Below, in pieces: positions 53,612-62,000 of a stretch of 64,000 nucleotides of DNA (position 1 is its first letter; the number at the start of each line of letters is the position of its first letter). A model generated the notes under the pieces. It did no database searches. It worked only from the letters and a program-made list of their open reading frames with translations, and was not told where the DNA came from. A program made the translations under genes and the position numbers. The DNA comes from Sporocytophaga sp. (lineage in GTDB: Bacteria > Bacteroidota > Bacteroidia > Cytophagales > Cytophagaceae): NCBI RefSeq assembly GCF_017745095.1, contig NZ_JAGHZZ010000008.1, positions 175,830 through 239,829 on the forward strand, written 5' to 3'.

Positions 53612-53815
53612 ATGTACATTATTAAAGTAAAAGGAAAAGCTAAAATTCCAGATTACATTCAGTTAAGAGACGAAAACTTCGTTTTGGTAGCTTATTTCCG
53701 GGCAGATCGCCCTGTCAAACTTCCCAAAAAAACAGGGCTTGAAGGAAAAGAAAAACTTTTGGAAGAAGTAATAAAAGATCTTCCCTTTGGAAAACTTCAA
53801 AAACTGGAAATATAA
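53612..53815 (+). CDS. Small conserved hypothetical protein before ftsE
   Basis: A 67-residue soluble protein (MYIIKVKGKAKIPDYIQLRDENFVLVAYF..., with GLEGKEKLLEEVIKDLPFGKLQKLEI at the end), a strand-rich start and a helix. It ends 3 nt before ftsE, so it is very likely cotranslated with it. Function unknown; it may be to ftsE what DUF3098 is to ftsX in this genome, that is, a small fixed neighbour (inference). Confidence 0.8.
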   Translation: MYIIKVKGKAKIPDYIQLRDENFVLVAYFRADRPVKLPKKTGLEGKEKLLEEVIKDLPFGKLQKLEI

Positions 53816-53818
53816 GCA

Positions 53819-54523
53819 ATGACATTTTCCTCCGAACCTGTAGTATCTGTTAAAGATCTTAGTATATATCAGGAAGACAGACTTATCCTGGACAATATTT
53901 CATTTGAAATTAGCAAAGGTGAGTTTGTTTATCTAATTGGAAGAACCGGAAGCGGAAAAAGTTCATTGTTAAAATCATTATATGCTGATCTTCCCTTTGA
54001 AAAAGGAAGTATTAACGTTGCAGGATACGACCTTACCAAAACTAAAAGAGCTAAGATCCCTTACCTTAGAAGAAAGATTGGCATCATCTTTCAGGATTTT
54101 CAATTGCTTCATGACAGAAATATTTCAGATAACCTTCTATTTGTAATGAAGGCGACTGGCTGGAAAGACAATGCTGCTATGAAAGCACGCTTGTCTGAAG
54201 TATTAATGCGTGTTGGACTGGGAGCTGCTTCCTTCAAATTACCACATCAACTCTCCGGTGGCGAACAACAAAGGATAGTTATTGCCAGGGCTCTGATCAA
54301 TGAACCCCTGATCCTTTTTGCAGATGAGCCGACAGGGAACCTTGATCCAGAAGTTGCTGAGGAAATCTTCAATCTTTTCAAGGAAATCAACAATAGTGGC
54401 ACAGCTGTACTCATGGCTACCCACAACTATGAGTTGATCAATAAATTCCCTAATAGAATCTTAAAAATCAAAGACAGAGTCCTGCTGGATTCAAAAGATA
54501 ATTTGGAAAGTAATTCTTTCTAG
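53819..54523 (+). CDS. ftsE: Cell-division ATPase FtsE
   Basis: A 234-residue ABC ATPase. Walker A is GRTGSGKSS (about 41-49), the signature is QLSGGEQQRIVIARAL, Walker B is LILFADEPTGNLD, and the switch His is in MATHNYEL. The FtsE-type GRTGSGKSSLLK and DFQLLHDRNISDNLLFVMKATGW stretches support the call over LolD. It should drive FtsX, which is encoded about 16 kb away rather than next to it. Confidence 0.92.
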   Translation: MTFSSEPVVSVKDLSIYQEDRLILDNISFEISKGEFVYLIGRTGSGKSSLLKSLYADLPFEKGSINVAGYDLTKTKRAKIPYLRRKIGIIFQDFQLLHDRNISDNLLFVMKATGWKDNAAMKARLSEVLMRVGLGAASFKLPHQLSGGEQQRIVIARALINEPLILFADEPTGNLDPEVAEEIFNLFKEINNSGTAVLMATHNYELINKFPNRILKIKDRVLLDSKDNLESNSF

Positions 54524-54528
54524 AATAA

Positions 54529-55638
54529 ATGGAAGATAAACATCTTCATTTGATCTCCTTTGATATCCCCTACCCAGCCGATTATGGGGGAGTTATAGAT
54601 GTTTATCATAAGCTTATAAATTTTAAAAAAGCAGGAATAAAAATCATTTTACATTGCTACTTTTCCAAAAGGACTCCTCAAGGACAACTGGATGATATGT
54701 GCGAAAAGGTTTTCTATTATAAACGGTCTTCAGTCTTACCCATATTTTCAACTAAACCGTATATAGTGGCCTCAAGAAACAATCAGGAATTACTAAATAA
54801 TCTCCTCCAAGATCAATATCCTATCTTTTTTGAAGGCATACACACAACTCACCTGCTCAATCACCCATCTTTAAAAGACAGGAAGAAGATTGTAAGACTG
54901 CATAATATTGAGCACCGTTATTATAAGCTTTTAGCTAAATCAGAAAGTAATTTATTGAAAAAAATATTTTTTCACATCGAATCTTTCAAACTATATCATT
55001 TCGAAAAAAGATTGAAATATGCAGATGTGCTGCTCCCTATAAGTGAACTGGAGTATACTTATTTTAAAAAAGCCTTCCCTTCGAAAACTGTAGAGCTTGT
55101 CAATGCTTTTTCTAAAGCAAATGAGGTTTCCATAAAAACGGGAAAAGGTAAATATGTTCTTTACCACGGTAATCTTTCGGTCAATGAAAATGAGATCGCT
55201 GCATTATACCTGATTAAGAACTTATCTCCTTACATATTGCTTCCACTTGTTATAGCAGGAAAAAATCCCTCTGAAAAATTAAAGCGATTCGCTTCAGATC
55301 ATACTATAGAACTAATATCCAATCCTTCAGAAGAATCTCTAAGTGAATTGATTTCGAATGCCCATATCAATATTGTTTTTAGTCTATTTGAAACTGGCAC
55401 TAAATTAAAATTACTGCACGTATTATTTGGAGGTAGATTTTGCTTGGCCAATGATAATGTACTCTTATCGCCTGCTCTGGCCGCATGCTGCATCAGAACC
55501 GAAGATGCCCAGACTATGATTGAGGTCATCAAAGTACTACAGGAACAGGAATTTGGCGAAAAAGAAATCCGTATCAGAACAGAAATTCTAACCAAAAACT
55601 TCCTTAATGAAGTTTCTAAAATCATTGGCATTCTCTGA
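54529..55638 (+). CDS. Glycosyltransferase, GT4-like
   Basis: A 369-residue cytoplasmic protein of the GT-B type. The N-terminal half has FDIPYPADYGGVIDVYHKLINFKKAGI and RLHNIEHRYYKLLA, and the C-terminal half KYVLYHGNLSVNENEIAALYL, LPLVIAGKNPSEKL and FSLFETGTKLKLLHVLFGGRF, where the ETGTKLK segment is the usual nucleotide-sugar binding site. Neither donor nor acceptor is known. It follows ftsE by 5 nt, so it may serve envelope synthesis. Confidence 0.82.
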   Translation: MEDKHLHLISFDIPYPADYGGVIDVYHKLINFKKAGIKIILHCYFSKRTPQGQLDDMCEKVFYYKRSSVLPIFSTKPYIVASRNNQELLNNLLQDQYPIFFEGIHTTHLLNHPSLKDRKKIVRLHNIEHRYYKLLAKSESNLLKKIFFHIESFKLYHFEKRLKYADVLLPISELEYTYFKKAFPSKTVELVNAFSKANEVSIKTGKGKYVLYHGNLSVNENEIAALYLIKNLSPYILLPLVIAGKNPSEKLKRFASDHTIELISNPSEESLSELISNAHINIVFSLFETGTKLKLLHVLFGGRFCLANDNVLLSPALAACCIRTEDAQTMIEVIKVLQEQEFGEKEIRIRTEILTKNFLNEVSKIIGIL

Positions 55639-55649
55639 AATGACTTCTA

Positions 55650-57068
55650 CTATTTTACTGGTTGCAGATTAAATCGATCCGAAGCAAACTTTAACATAAA
55701 CTGATAAGCTTCTTCAAATTCGTTTTTAATAGTCCCTACCAATATTGCTTCTCTTAGCTCGTCTTTAATATCTCCTACGACTTTCCCGGGAGTCAGATTA
55801 AATGTATCCATAATGATCTCTCCAGTAATAACAGGTTTGAAATTTCTTAACTTATCTTTTTCCTCTACTTCTTTTAATTTAAGCTCAACAGAATTAAAGT
55901 TAGTAAGATACTTCTTTACCTTCACTTCATTTTTGGAGGTAATATCAGCACGGCATAGGGTCAGTAACGCATCGATATCATCGCCGGCTTCAAACAACAA
56001 CCTCCGTAAAGCAGAATCTGTAACATTCTCCTTTACCAGCGCAATAGGCCTTAAATGGAGACGCACAAGCTTTTGAACAAACTTCATTTTTTCATTCAAT
56101 GGAAGTTTAAGCTTTCTGAAAATATGAGGAGTCATTCTGGCTCCTAATTCCTCATGCCCGTGAAATGTCCAGCCGATTTTTTCGTCATACCTTTTCGTTG
56201 CTGGCTTAGCAATATCATGAAGAATAGCAGCCCATCTTAACCACAGGTCATTGCTCTTTTCAGCGACATTATCCAGTACTTGTAAGGTGTGGTAAAAGTT
56301 ATCTTTATGTGCTCTGTTTCCAACAGATTCCACACCTTGAAGATCCGTAAGTTCTTTAAAAATAATTTCCAATAAGCCACAATGATAAAGAAGCTTAAAG
56401 CCATAAGAAGGCTTAGGGCTCAGAACAATTTTATTTAGCTCATCAGAAATTCTTTCACATGAGACTATATTGATCCTTTCCTTGTTATCAATAATAGCCT
56501 GAAAGGTATTAGGATCTATGTCGAAGCCCAATTGGGTGGCAAATCTCACTGCTCTCATCATCCTTAAAGGATCATCAGAAAATGTGATGCCTGGATCAAG
56601 TGGAGTTTTAATTATTTTCTTTTTGAGATCAGACATTCCATTGAAAGGGTCCAACAGCTCACCAAAATTGTTTTCATTCAAACTAATGGCAAGTGCATTT
56701 ATGGTAAAATCCCTCCTGTTCTGATCATCCTGTAAAGTTCCGTTTTCAACTACAGGTTTCCTTGAGTTCCTGTTGTAGGACTCTTTTCTAGCACCTACAA
56801 ACTCAAGCTCTCCAACCTCCATCTTGATCATTGCCGTTCCGAAGTTCTTGAATACAACTACCGGCAGATCACCCATCTTCTGAGCCACTTTCTGTGCCAA
56901 TGTTATACCACTGCCCACACACACAATATCTATATCTTTTGAAGGTCTTTTCAGCAAGAGATCTCTGACATAACCACCAATGACATAAGAGTCCACTCCA
57001 AGTTCTCTGGAAGCTTCGGCAACAATATTGAATAATTTGTTACCATTTAAAAGTTCTGAAAAATTCAT
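55650..57068 (-). CDS. cca: CCA tRNA nucleotidyltransferase with HD domain
   Basis: Adds or repairs the 3' CCA of tRNA. The 472-residue protein has the class II head domain ([21 protein letters not shown] with catalytic aspartates; [13 protein letters not shown]), neck ([30 protein letters not shown]) and an HD phosphohydrolase domain ([18 protein letters not shown]). The HD domain supports cca over poly(A) polymerase. The tsaC gene lies 18 nt upstream in the same unit, so both are tRNA maturation genes. Confidence 0.93.
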   Translation of the reverse strand: MNFSELLNGNKLFNIVAEASRELGVDSYVIGGYVRDLLLKRPSKDIDIVCVGSGITLAQKVAQKMGDLPVVVFKNFGTAMIKMEVGELEFVGARKESYNRNSRKPVVENGTLQDDQNRRDFTINALAISLNENNFGELLDPFNGMSDLKKKIIKTPLDPGITFSDDPLRMMRAVRFATQLGFDIDPNTFQAIIDNKERINIVSCERISDELNKIVLSPKPSYGFKLLYHCGLLEIIFKELTDLQGVESVGNRAHKDNFYHTLQVLDNVAEKSNDLWLRWAAILHDIAKPATKRYDEKIGWTFHGHEELGARMTPHIFRKLKLPLNEKMKFVQKLVRLHLRPIALVKENVTDSALRRLLFEAGDDIDALLTLCRADITSKNEVKVKKYLTNFNSVELKLKEVEEKDKLRNFKPVITGEIIMDTFNLTPGKVVGDIKDELREAILVGTIKNEFEEAYQFMLKFASDRFNLQPVK

Positions 57069-57086
57069 TAACGAATATTCTCCGGA

Positions 57087-57656
57087 TTATTTTCGGATAA
57101 ATTTTATTTCCCCGTCAAGACCTAACTTCACAATGGTTGAAGGATTTGATGTCATATTTTCTCCATTTTTGACATCCACTACAAAATCCGCTTGTTTCAA
57201 TACTGCCTCATCTATACCTGCAAAATTCATCGGAGAAGGATTGCCACTTATATTGGCAGAAGTTGAAACTATTGGCTTCCTGAATTTTTTCAGCAAGGCA
57301 TTGCAAAAATCATTTCTTACAAGTCTGATAGCTATACTTCCATCCTCTCCAAGCAAATCCGGGCTTACATTTTTTCCTTTCGGATAAATTACTGTCAAGG
57401 GTCTTTCTGCAAAATCTACCAGATCCCATGCAATTTCAGGTACATTCACCACATAGTCATGCAACTGACCAATTTCATGAATGAGCACTATCATTGCTTT
57501 GGCATCCGGCCTTTTCTTTATGTCGTAAATTTTCCTGATAGCTTCAGTGTTTATTGCGTCGCAGCCCAATCCCCATATCGTATCTGTAGGATACACAATC
57601 ACATTTCCCTTTTTTAACTGCTCAATACAGAGGTTAATCTCTTCCTCAGACTTCAT
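57087..57656 (-). CDS. tsaC: L-threonylcarbamoyladenylate synthase (Sua5/YrdC family)
   Basis: First step of the t6A37 tRNA modification. The 189-residue protein is the YrdC domain alone: VIVYPTDTIWGLGCDAINTEAI near the N-terminus, KRPDAKAMIVLI, and STSANISGNPSPMNF. The C-terminal Sua5 domain is absent, as in the short TsaC form. It leads into cca 18 nt downstream. Confidence 0.94.
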   Translation of the reverse strand: MKSEEEINLCIEQLKKGNVIVYPTDTIWGLGCDAINTEAIRKIYDIKKRPDAKAMIVLIHEIGQLHDYVVNVPEIAWDLVDFAERPLTVIYPKGKNVSPDLLGEDGSIAIRLVRNDFCNALLKKFRKPIVSTSANISGNPSPMNFAGIDEAVLKQADFVVDVKNGENMTSNPSTIVKLGLDGEIKFIRK

Positions 57657-57684
57657 TTAGGTTCTTTTTGTTGGTGATTTTTTT

Positions 57685-57713
57685 CAAAGATAGGTAGTAA
57701 TTACAAATTTAAA
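57685..57713 (-). promoter_or_regulatory. Promoter of tsaC-cca
   Basis: On the minus strand TTTA (57713-57710), 17 nt, then TATCTTTG (57692-57685). The -7 box is perfect; the -33 box has one mismatch and slightly short spacing. Confidence 0.45.
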
Positions 57714-57818
57714 GACTTGTATCTCCTTTTACTCCTTATTTTTTGGTCGAATTTTTCAGAATATACTGGAATACAAGCCCATCAAGAAAAGTTATAATAT
57801 AAACATCCTTTGAATTGG

Positions 57819-58895
57819 TTAAAATTTAGGACAAGGAATTACCATATCTTTCCTTCGTACTATTTTCCTGGTCTTAAAAACATATGACAATGAAAACTCA
57901 TGCGCTCCAGCAGAAGTTGTAGCAGTGAGGCTTGAAATAGTAAGATCATAACTATAGCCAATCCCCCATCTGTCTGTTCTCACTCCTACCATCACTACGA
58001 CTGCATCATGATTAAAATTTTCCTGATTATATCGTTTAAATGGTATACCTCTATACCAAAGTCCTGTTACAACAGGCTCATAACAGAGATATAATCCAAG
58101 ATCAAGCTGATCAAAATGCTCCTGATGCTTGTACACGAAAGTCGGAGAAATGCTTCTTTCTTTTTGCTCTCCGTATTTTTTCTTGTGCACACCCTCTTTC
58201 AGAAAAAATTTTATCCCTCCGTGAAGTGTTGTTTTTATTGGAAGTTTGTTTCCTCCTGTATTCAATGACTGATCTGGCTGATTGATATGACTGGATGCCA
58301 TTCCCATCCAGAATTTATTATTATAAAATAAAAAACCTGCACCAAAGTCAAAGTAATTAATATTCGAACTTTTACCAGCTACATCATATGGTATTCCTGG
58401 CACACCATCAATCTGACTTCCAAATGTCAGATTATAATAATCGATACTTCGTGAAACATAACCAAATTGTATCCCTGGCCTGAAAACCAATTTGTTCGAC
58501 AGATTTACACGAAAGGAATACATACCGCTTATAGAAGCCGACTTTAAGGCGCCCGCTCCTGCTTTATCCAGCATAGCCATCAACCCTACACCGCTTCTGA
58601 ACTTTTCAAAGTTATGATCTAAAGATGCAGCATAAGTAATAAAAGGCTTTGGCAAATTTACCCATTGATATCTGTTGTTAAACATCGCCCTGCTTTCATG
58701 AGTAGCACCAGCAAAAGCAGGGTTGAGATAAAGCGGAGCAGCATAGTATTGGGAGAACTGTGTATCCTGAGCATAGGTGGTTAAGCTTAAAGCGGAAAGC
58801 AGAAAGCAGAAAGGTAAAAGCTTAAAGCTTAAAGCAAAAAGCTTAAACTTTAAAGTGGAAAACTTAAAGCTCAAAAATGACTGAGCAAATGGCAT
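57819..58895 (-). CDS. PorP/SprF-family type IX secretion membrane protein
   Basis: An outer membrane beta-barrel protein of the PorP/SprF family, linked to type IX secretion of gliding adhesins. The mature start TQFSQYYAAPLYLNPAFAGATHESRAMFNNRYQW is the family hallmark. I take the ATG at 58893-58895 (358 residues): a -7 box (58983-58990) would start the transcript near 58977, excluding an ATG at 58985. The signal peptide is odd: residues 6 to about 38 are encoded by heptamer array R7 and repeat every seven residues (LSFKFST, LKFKLFA, LSFKLLP, FCFLLSA). It sits beside the gliding-type giant protein. Confidence 0.9.
   Translation of the reverse strand: MPFAQSFLSFKFSTLKFKLFALSFKLLPFCFLLSALSLTTYAQDTQFSQYYAAPLYLNPAFAGATHESRAMFNNRYQWVNLPKPFITYAASLDHNFEKFRSGVGLMAMLDKAGAGALKSASISGMYSFRVNLSNKLVFRPGIQFGYVSRSIDYYNLTFGSQIDGVPGIPYDVAGKSSNINYFDFGAGFLFYNNKFWMGMASSHINQPDQSLNTGGNKLPIKTTLHGGIKFFLKEGVHKKKYGEQKERSISPTFVYKHQEHFDQLDLGLYLCYEPVVTGLWYRGIPFKRYNQENFNHDAVVVMVGVRTDRWGIGYSYDLTISSLTATTSAGAHEFSLSYVFKTRKIVRRKDMVIPCPKF
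58782..58879 (+). repeat. Heptamer repeat array R7 inside the PorP/SprF-like gene
   Basis: Fourteen units in unbroken 7-nt register on the plus strand, among them AAAGCTT (three clean copies), AAAGCAG (two in a row), AAAGCGG, AAAGCAA and AAAGTGG. It starts about 16 nt into the coding region (minus strand) and encodes the signal peptide. This is the longest array in the window. Confidence 0.92.
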
Positions 58896-58982
58896 TCTAA
58901 ATCCTCTTGTTTTTGTTATTATTTCTTTTGTTAAAATTGAAAGTCTTAAAAACTTGAAGTATTTATTAAAACTTAAAATCAT

Positions 58983-58990
58983 CAAATTTA
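58983..58990 (-). promoter_or_regulatory. -7 box of the PorP/SprF-like gene
   Basis: TAAATTTG on the minus strand, at the inner edge of array R8. No clear -33 box, as that position is filled by heptamer repeats. Confidence 0.4.
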
Positions 58991-59038
58991 CTACTTTACA
59001 CTTTTAACTTTCAGCTTTTCGCTTTAAGCATTAAGCTC
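58990..59038 (-). repeat. Heptamer repeat array R8 (post-stop)
   Basis: Seven units on the minus strand start 3 nt after the stop of the PKD protein gene (AGCTTAA, TGCTTAA, AGCGAAA, AGCTGAA, AGTTAAA, AGTGTAA and a partial AGTAG). The unit order matches R5 with one unit more. It points toward R7, so R7 and R8 form an inverted pair around the start region of the PorP/SprF-like gene. Confidence 0.85.
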
Positions 59039-59040
59039 CG

Positions 59041-62000
59041 TTACCATATCAAAGTAATATCTCCAGCATACTCCTTCACCTTCCCACTTGGCATCTTCAC
59101 CTTGATCCTGTACACATATACATCTTCCTGGCAAAGCTGATTTTTATAGTATCCATCCCATCCAGTTGAAGAATCTCTTGTTTCAAAAAGCATTTCTCCC
59201 CACTTATTATAGATACCCATATAAAATTCAGTAACATCATGTAAGCGTGGATAGAAGACCTCATTTAGCCCACTTCCATCTTTTTTGCCTCCATTTGACC
59301 CTCCGTGATTTGGTGTAAAAGCATTCGGAATTTCAATTGAACCTCCTTCTTCAGCTATTGCAGCATCGTCCAACTCATAAATATTCACACATCCGAATTC
59401 ATTTTCAGCAGTAAGCTTTACTTTATATCTTCCTGATGTTTTATATACATGCGAAGGACTGACTTCTATAGAAGATGACTGATCTCCAAAATCCCATGTA
59501 TATTTTATAGCATTATTAGATTTATTATTAAAAAAAATCGGATCAGGGATAAAAACTATCTTTGGCTGGGCTATGAAATAAGCAACCGGCACAGGTCTTA
59601 CATGTATGATTGAATCTTTCAAAAGATAGTTTTCACCACCCAATCCTTTTGCTAATAACCTTACAGAATAATCGCCAGCAATGCCATAATTATGTTTTGG
59701 ATTTTTAAGTACTGATGTTTCACCATCACCAAATTCCCATAAATATTGTTCTGCAAATTTAGATGTATTATTAAACGATATTTCTAAAGGCAAACAGCCC
59801 TCCCCTTCACCAATGAAGCTGGCAATTGGCGCAGTCGGTAATACATTTATATCTTTTGTAAACGAGCTTGTGCACTTGCCTGTATTTAAAGAAAGTTTGA
59901 GTTTATATGTGCCATAGAAACCATAGTAGTGAACCTGAGGATCTCTAATAGAAGAATTGTTCCCATCACCGAAATCCCATTTAATATCAAAATCTCCTTC
60001 GACACTATTGTTAGTTATATAAATTGCAGAATCCGGCAATTGAATGATGCTTGATGCAACTGTGAATTTTGCTTCAGGACCTCCCCAGACTTCAACTGAC
60101 TTTGCCACTTCTGCATCACAACCATGCACGGATTTAACTTTCAGGACAACATTAAACAAAGTATCTGTTCCATTAGGGTTCTGGAATATATGCACTGGCG
60201 ATGTTTCCAATGAAGAACTGCCATCCCCAAAATCCCAGCTGTAATTTGATATTAATGAACCTGACGGTGCAAACTTTGTCTTGAAAGGACTACATCCTTC
60301 CATTTCCCCGACGAAATCAGGATAAACTTCAGGAAAAACTGAAATCTTTCTAATCATAGTATCTGCACAATTATTATCAGTACCAGAAATCAGTTTTACA
60401 AAAAACTCTTTAACCAAACCCGTCTTATTTTCAAATACGTGCGACACATCTCCAAACAAAGTATCCAGCAAAACGCCATCTCCAAAGTCCCATTTGTACC
60501 ATCCTGCCTTCTGACTGCTATTGGAAAAGCTAACTGATAAAGGACTGCATCCGAAAGAAATGGATTCATTAAAATCAGCCTCGGGTTTGGGATGTACAAT
60601 TACTGTGTCATAAACAGTTGCTGAGCAATTAAATGAAGATAAAGCATTAAGTGATATTCGAAATAAAGTATCTCTGTCTGTTATATTCTTAAAAATGTGT
60701 GTGGGTGTTGATGAAGAGGAACTAAAACCATCAGCGAAATCCCAGTTAAACTTATATTGTGTTCCTTCGGAAGATAAACCCACTATTAGAGGATGGCATC
60801 CGTCCTTAGGTTTAGCTATAATTTTAAACTCAGGTTCAGGATATACAATTATAGTTTTACTCTTTTCTAAAAAACATCCATGATCCGTAATAGCTCTGAT
60901 CGATACCGTTTCATCCTTCACTATTCCAGTCTTGTTCACAAAAGTGTGATTGAACTCCATTGAATTAACAATAGTATCTTTTCCCTGAATTGTCCACTTA
61001 AAGGAAGAAGCTAAAGAAGAATTATTAGATAGCTTTACAATAGAAGGGCTGCATTGAGGTACCTGAGGTGTGAACAAGAAATCAGATACAGGAGCCGGAT
61101 AAACAGTAACATTTTGTATTAACGTATCCAAACAACCCTTATCAGATTTGGCAATAAGTTTCAAAGGAAATTCCAGAACATCGCTCCCTTTATTTAAATA
61201 AGTATGAGAGATCGTATCTAAATTATCTGAAGTAACAAGTCCCGGAGAGCCATCTCCAAAACTCCAATCATATGCAAAAGTATTTTGCGATTTGTTCGCA
61301 ATCTTAACATCAAAGGGTGTGCAGCCATTCCAATTATCTGACTCAAAAGAAGGAACCGGCAAGGATGAAACAACAGTATAAATTGTGTCTTTCCTCTTAC
61401 ATATATCAGTAGAAGCCTCAATGATTACTTCGTAACTTCCGGGAGCATTATATAAATGAACGGGTTCTTTTACCGAAGCAGCTGCTCCATCTCCAAAGGT
61501 CCATGACCAGGATGTAATTTCTGTTCCCGGCGTATATGGACTAAGATATTTTGCAGGAATTGGCCTTTCAAAAGTGCCATCGGGTAATTGCCATCCAACA
61601 GACAAATGATCATCCAGATTACTTTCTTTGTGCAGTGCTTCAATGTAGTATCTCTGATTTGCTTTCAAAAAAACTGGCAATGACTGCTGAGAAATATATC
61701 TGTTCCACTGTCTTAATGTAGTGGTACCAGACACATAAGCTATTTTTGTTTTATCAGAAACCTTTGCACTTGAACTAAGCCAAAGCTCAGAATCTCCATT
61801 ACTTGAGATCCAGAAGGTATATATGCCGTCTACAGGAGGACATATAAATCCATATATTCTGGAGCCATAATTATCCCCAATATTAACAGGACCTTCAAAA
61901 TAATTGGTTAGCAATGAAGTTCGGGACGGCTTATTCGGAAAGTTAACATTGGCTGTAAGTGTGGCAACAGTCGCAGCTCCGGTGATATTATCCCATTGTT

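Noticed and set aside
57028-57387. 119-residue plus-strand frame
   Set aside because: It is antisense to tsaC and the start of cca, both certain.
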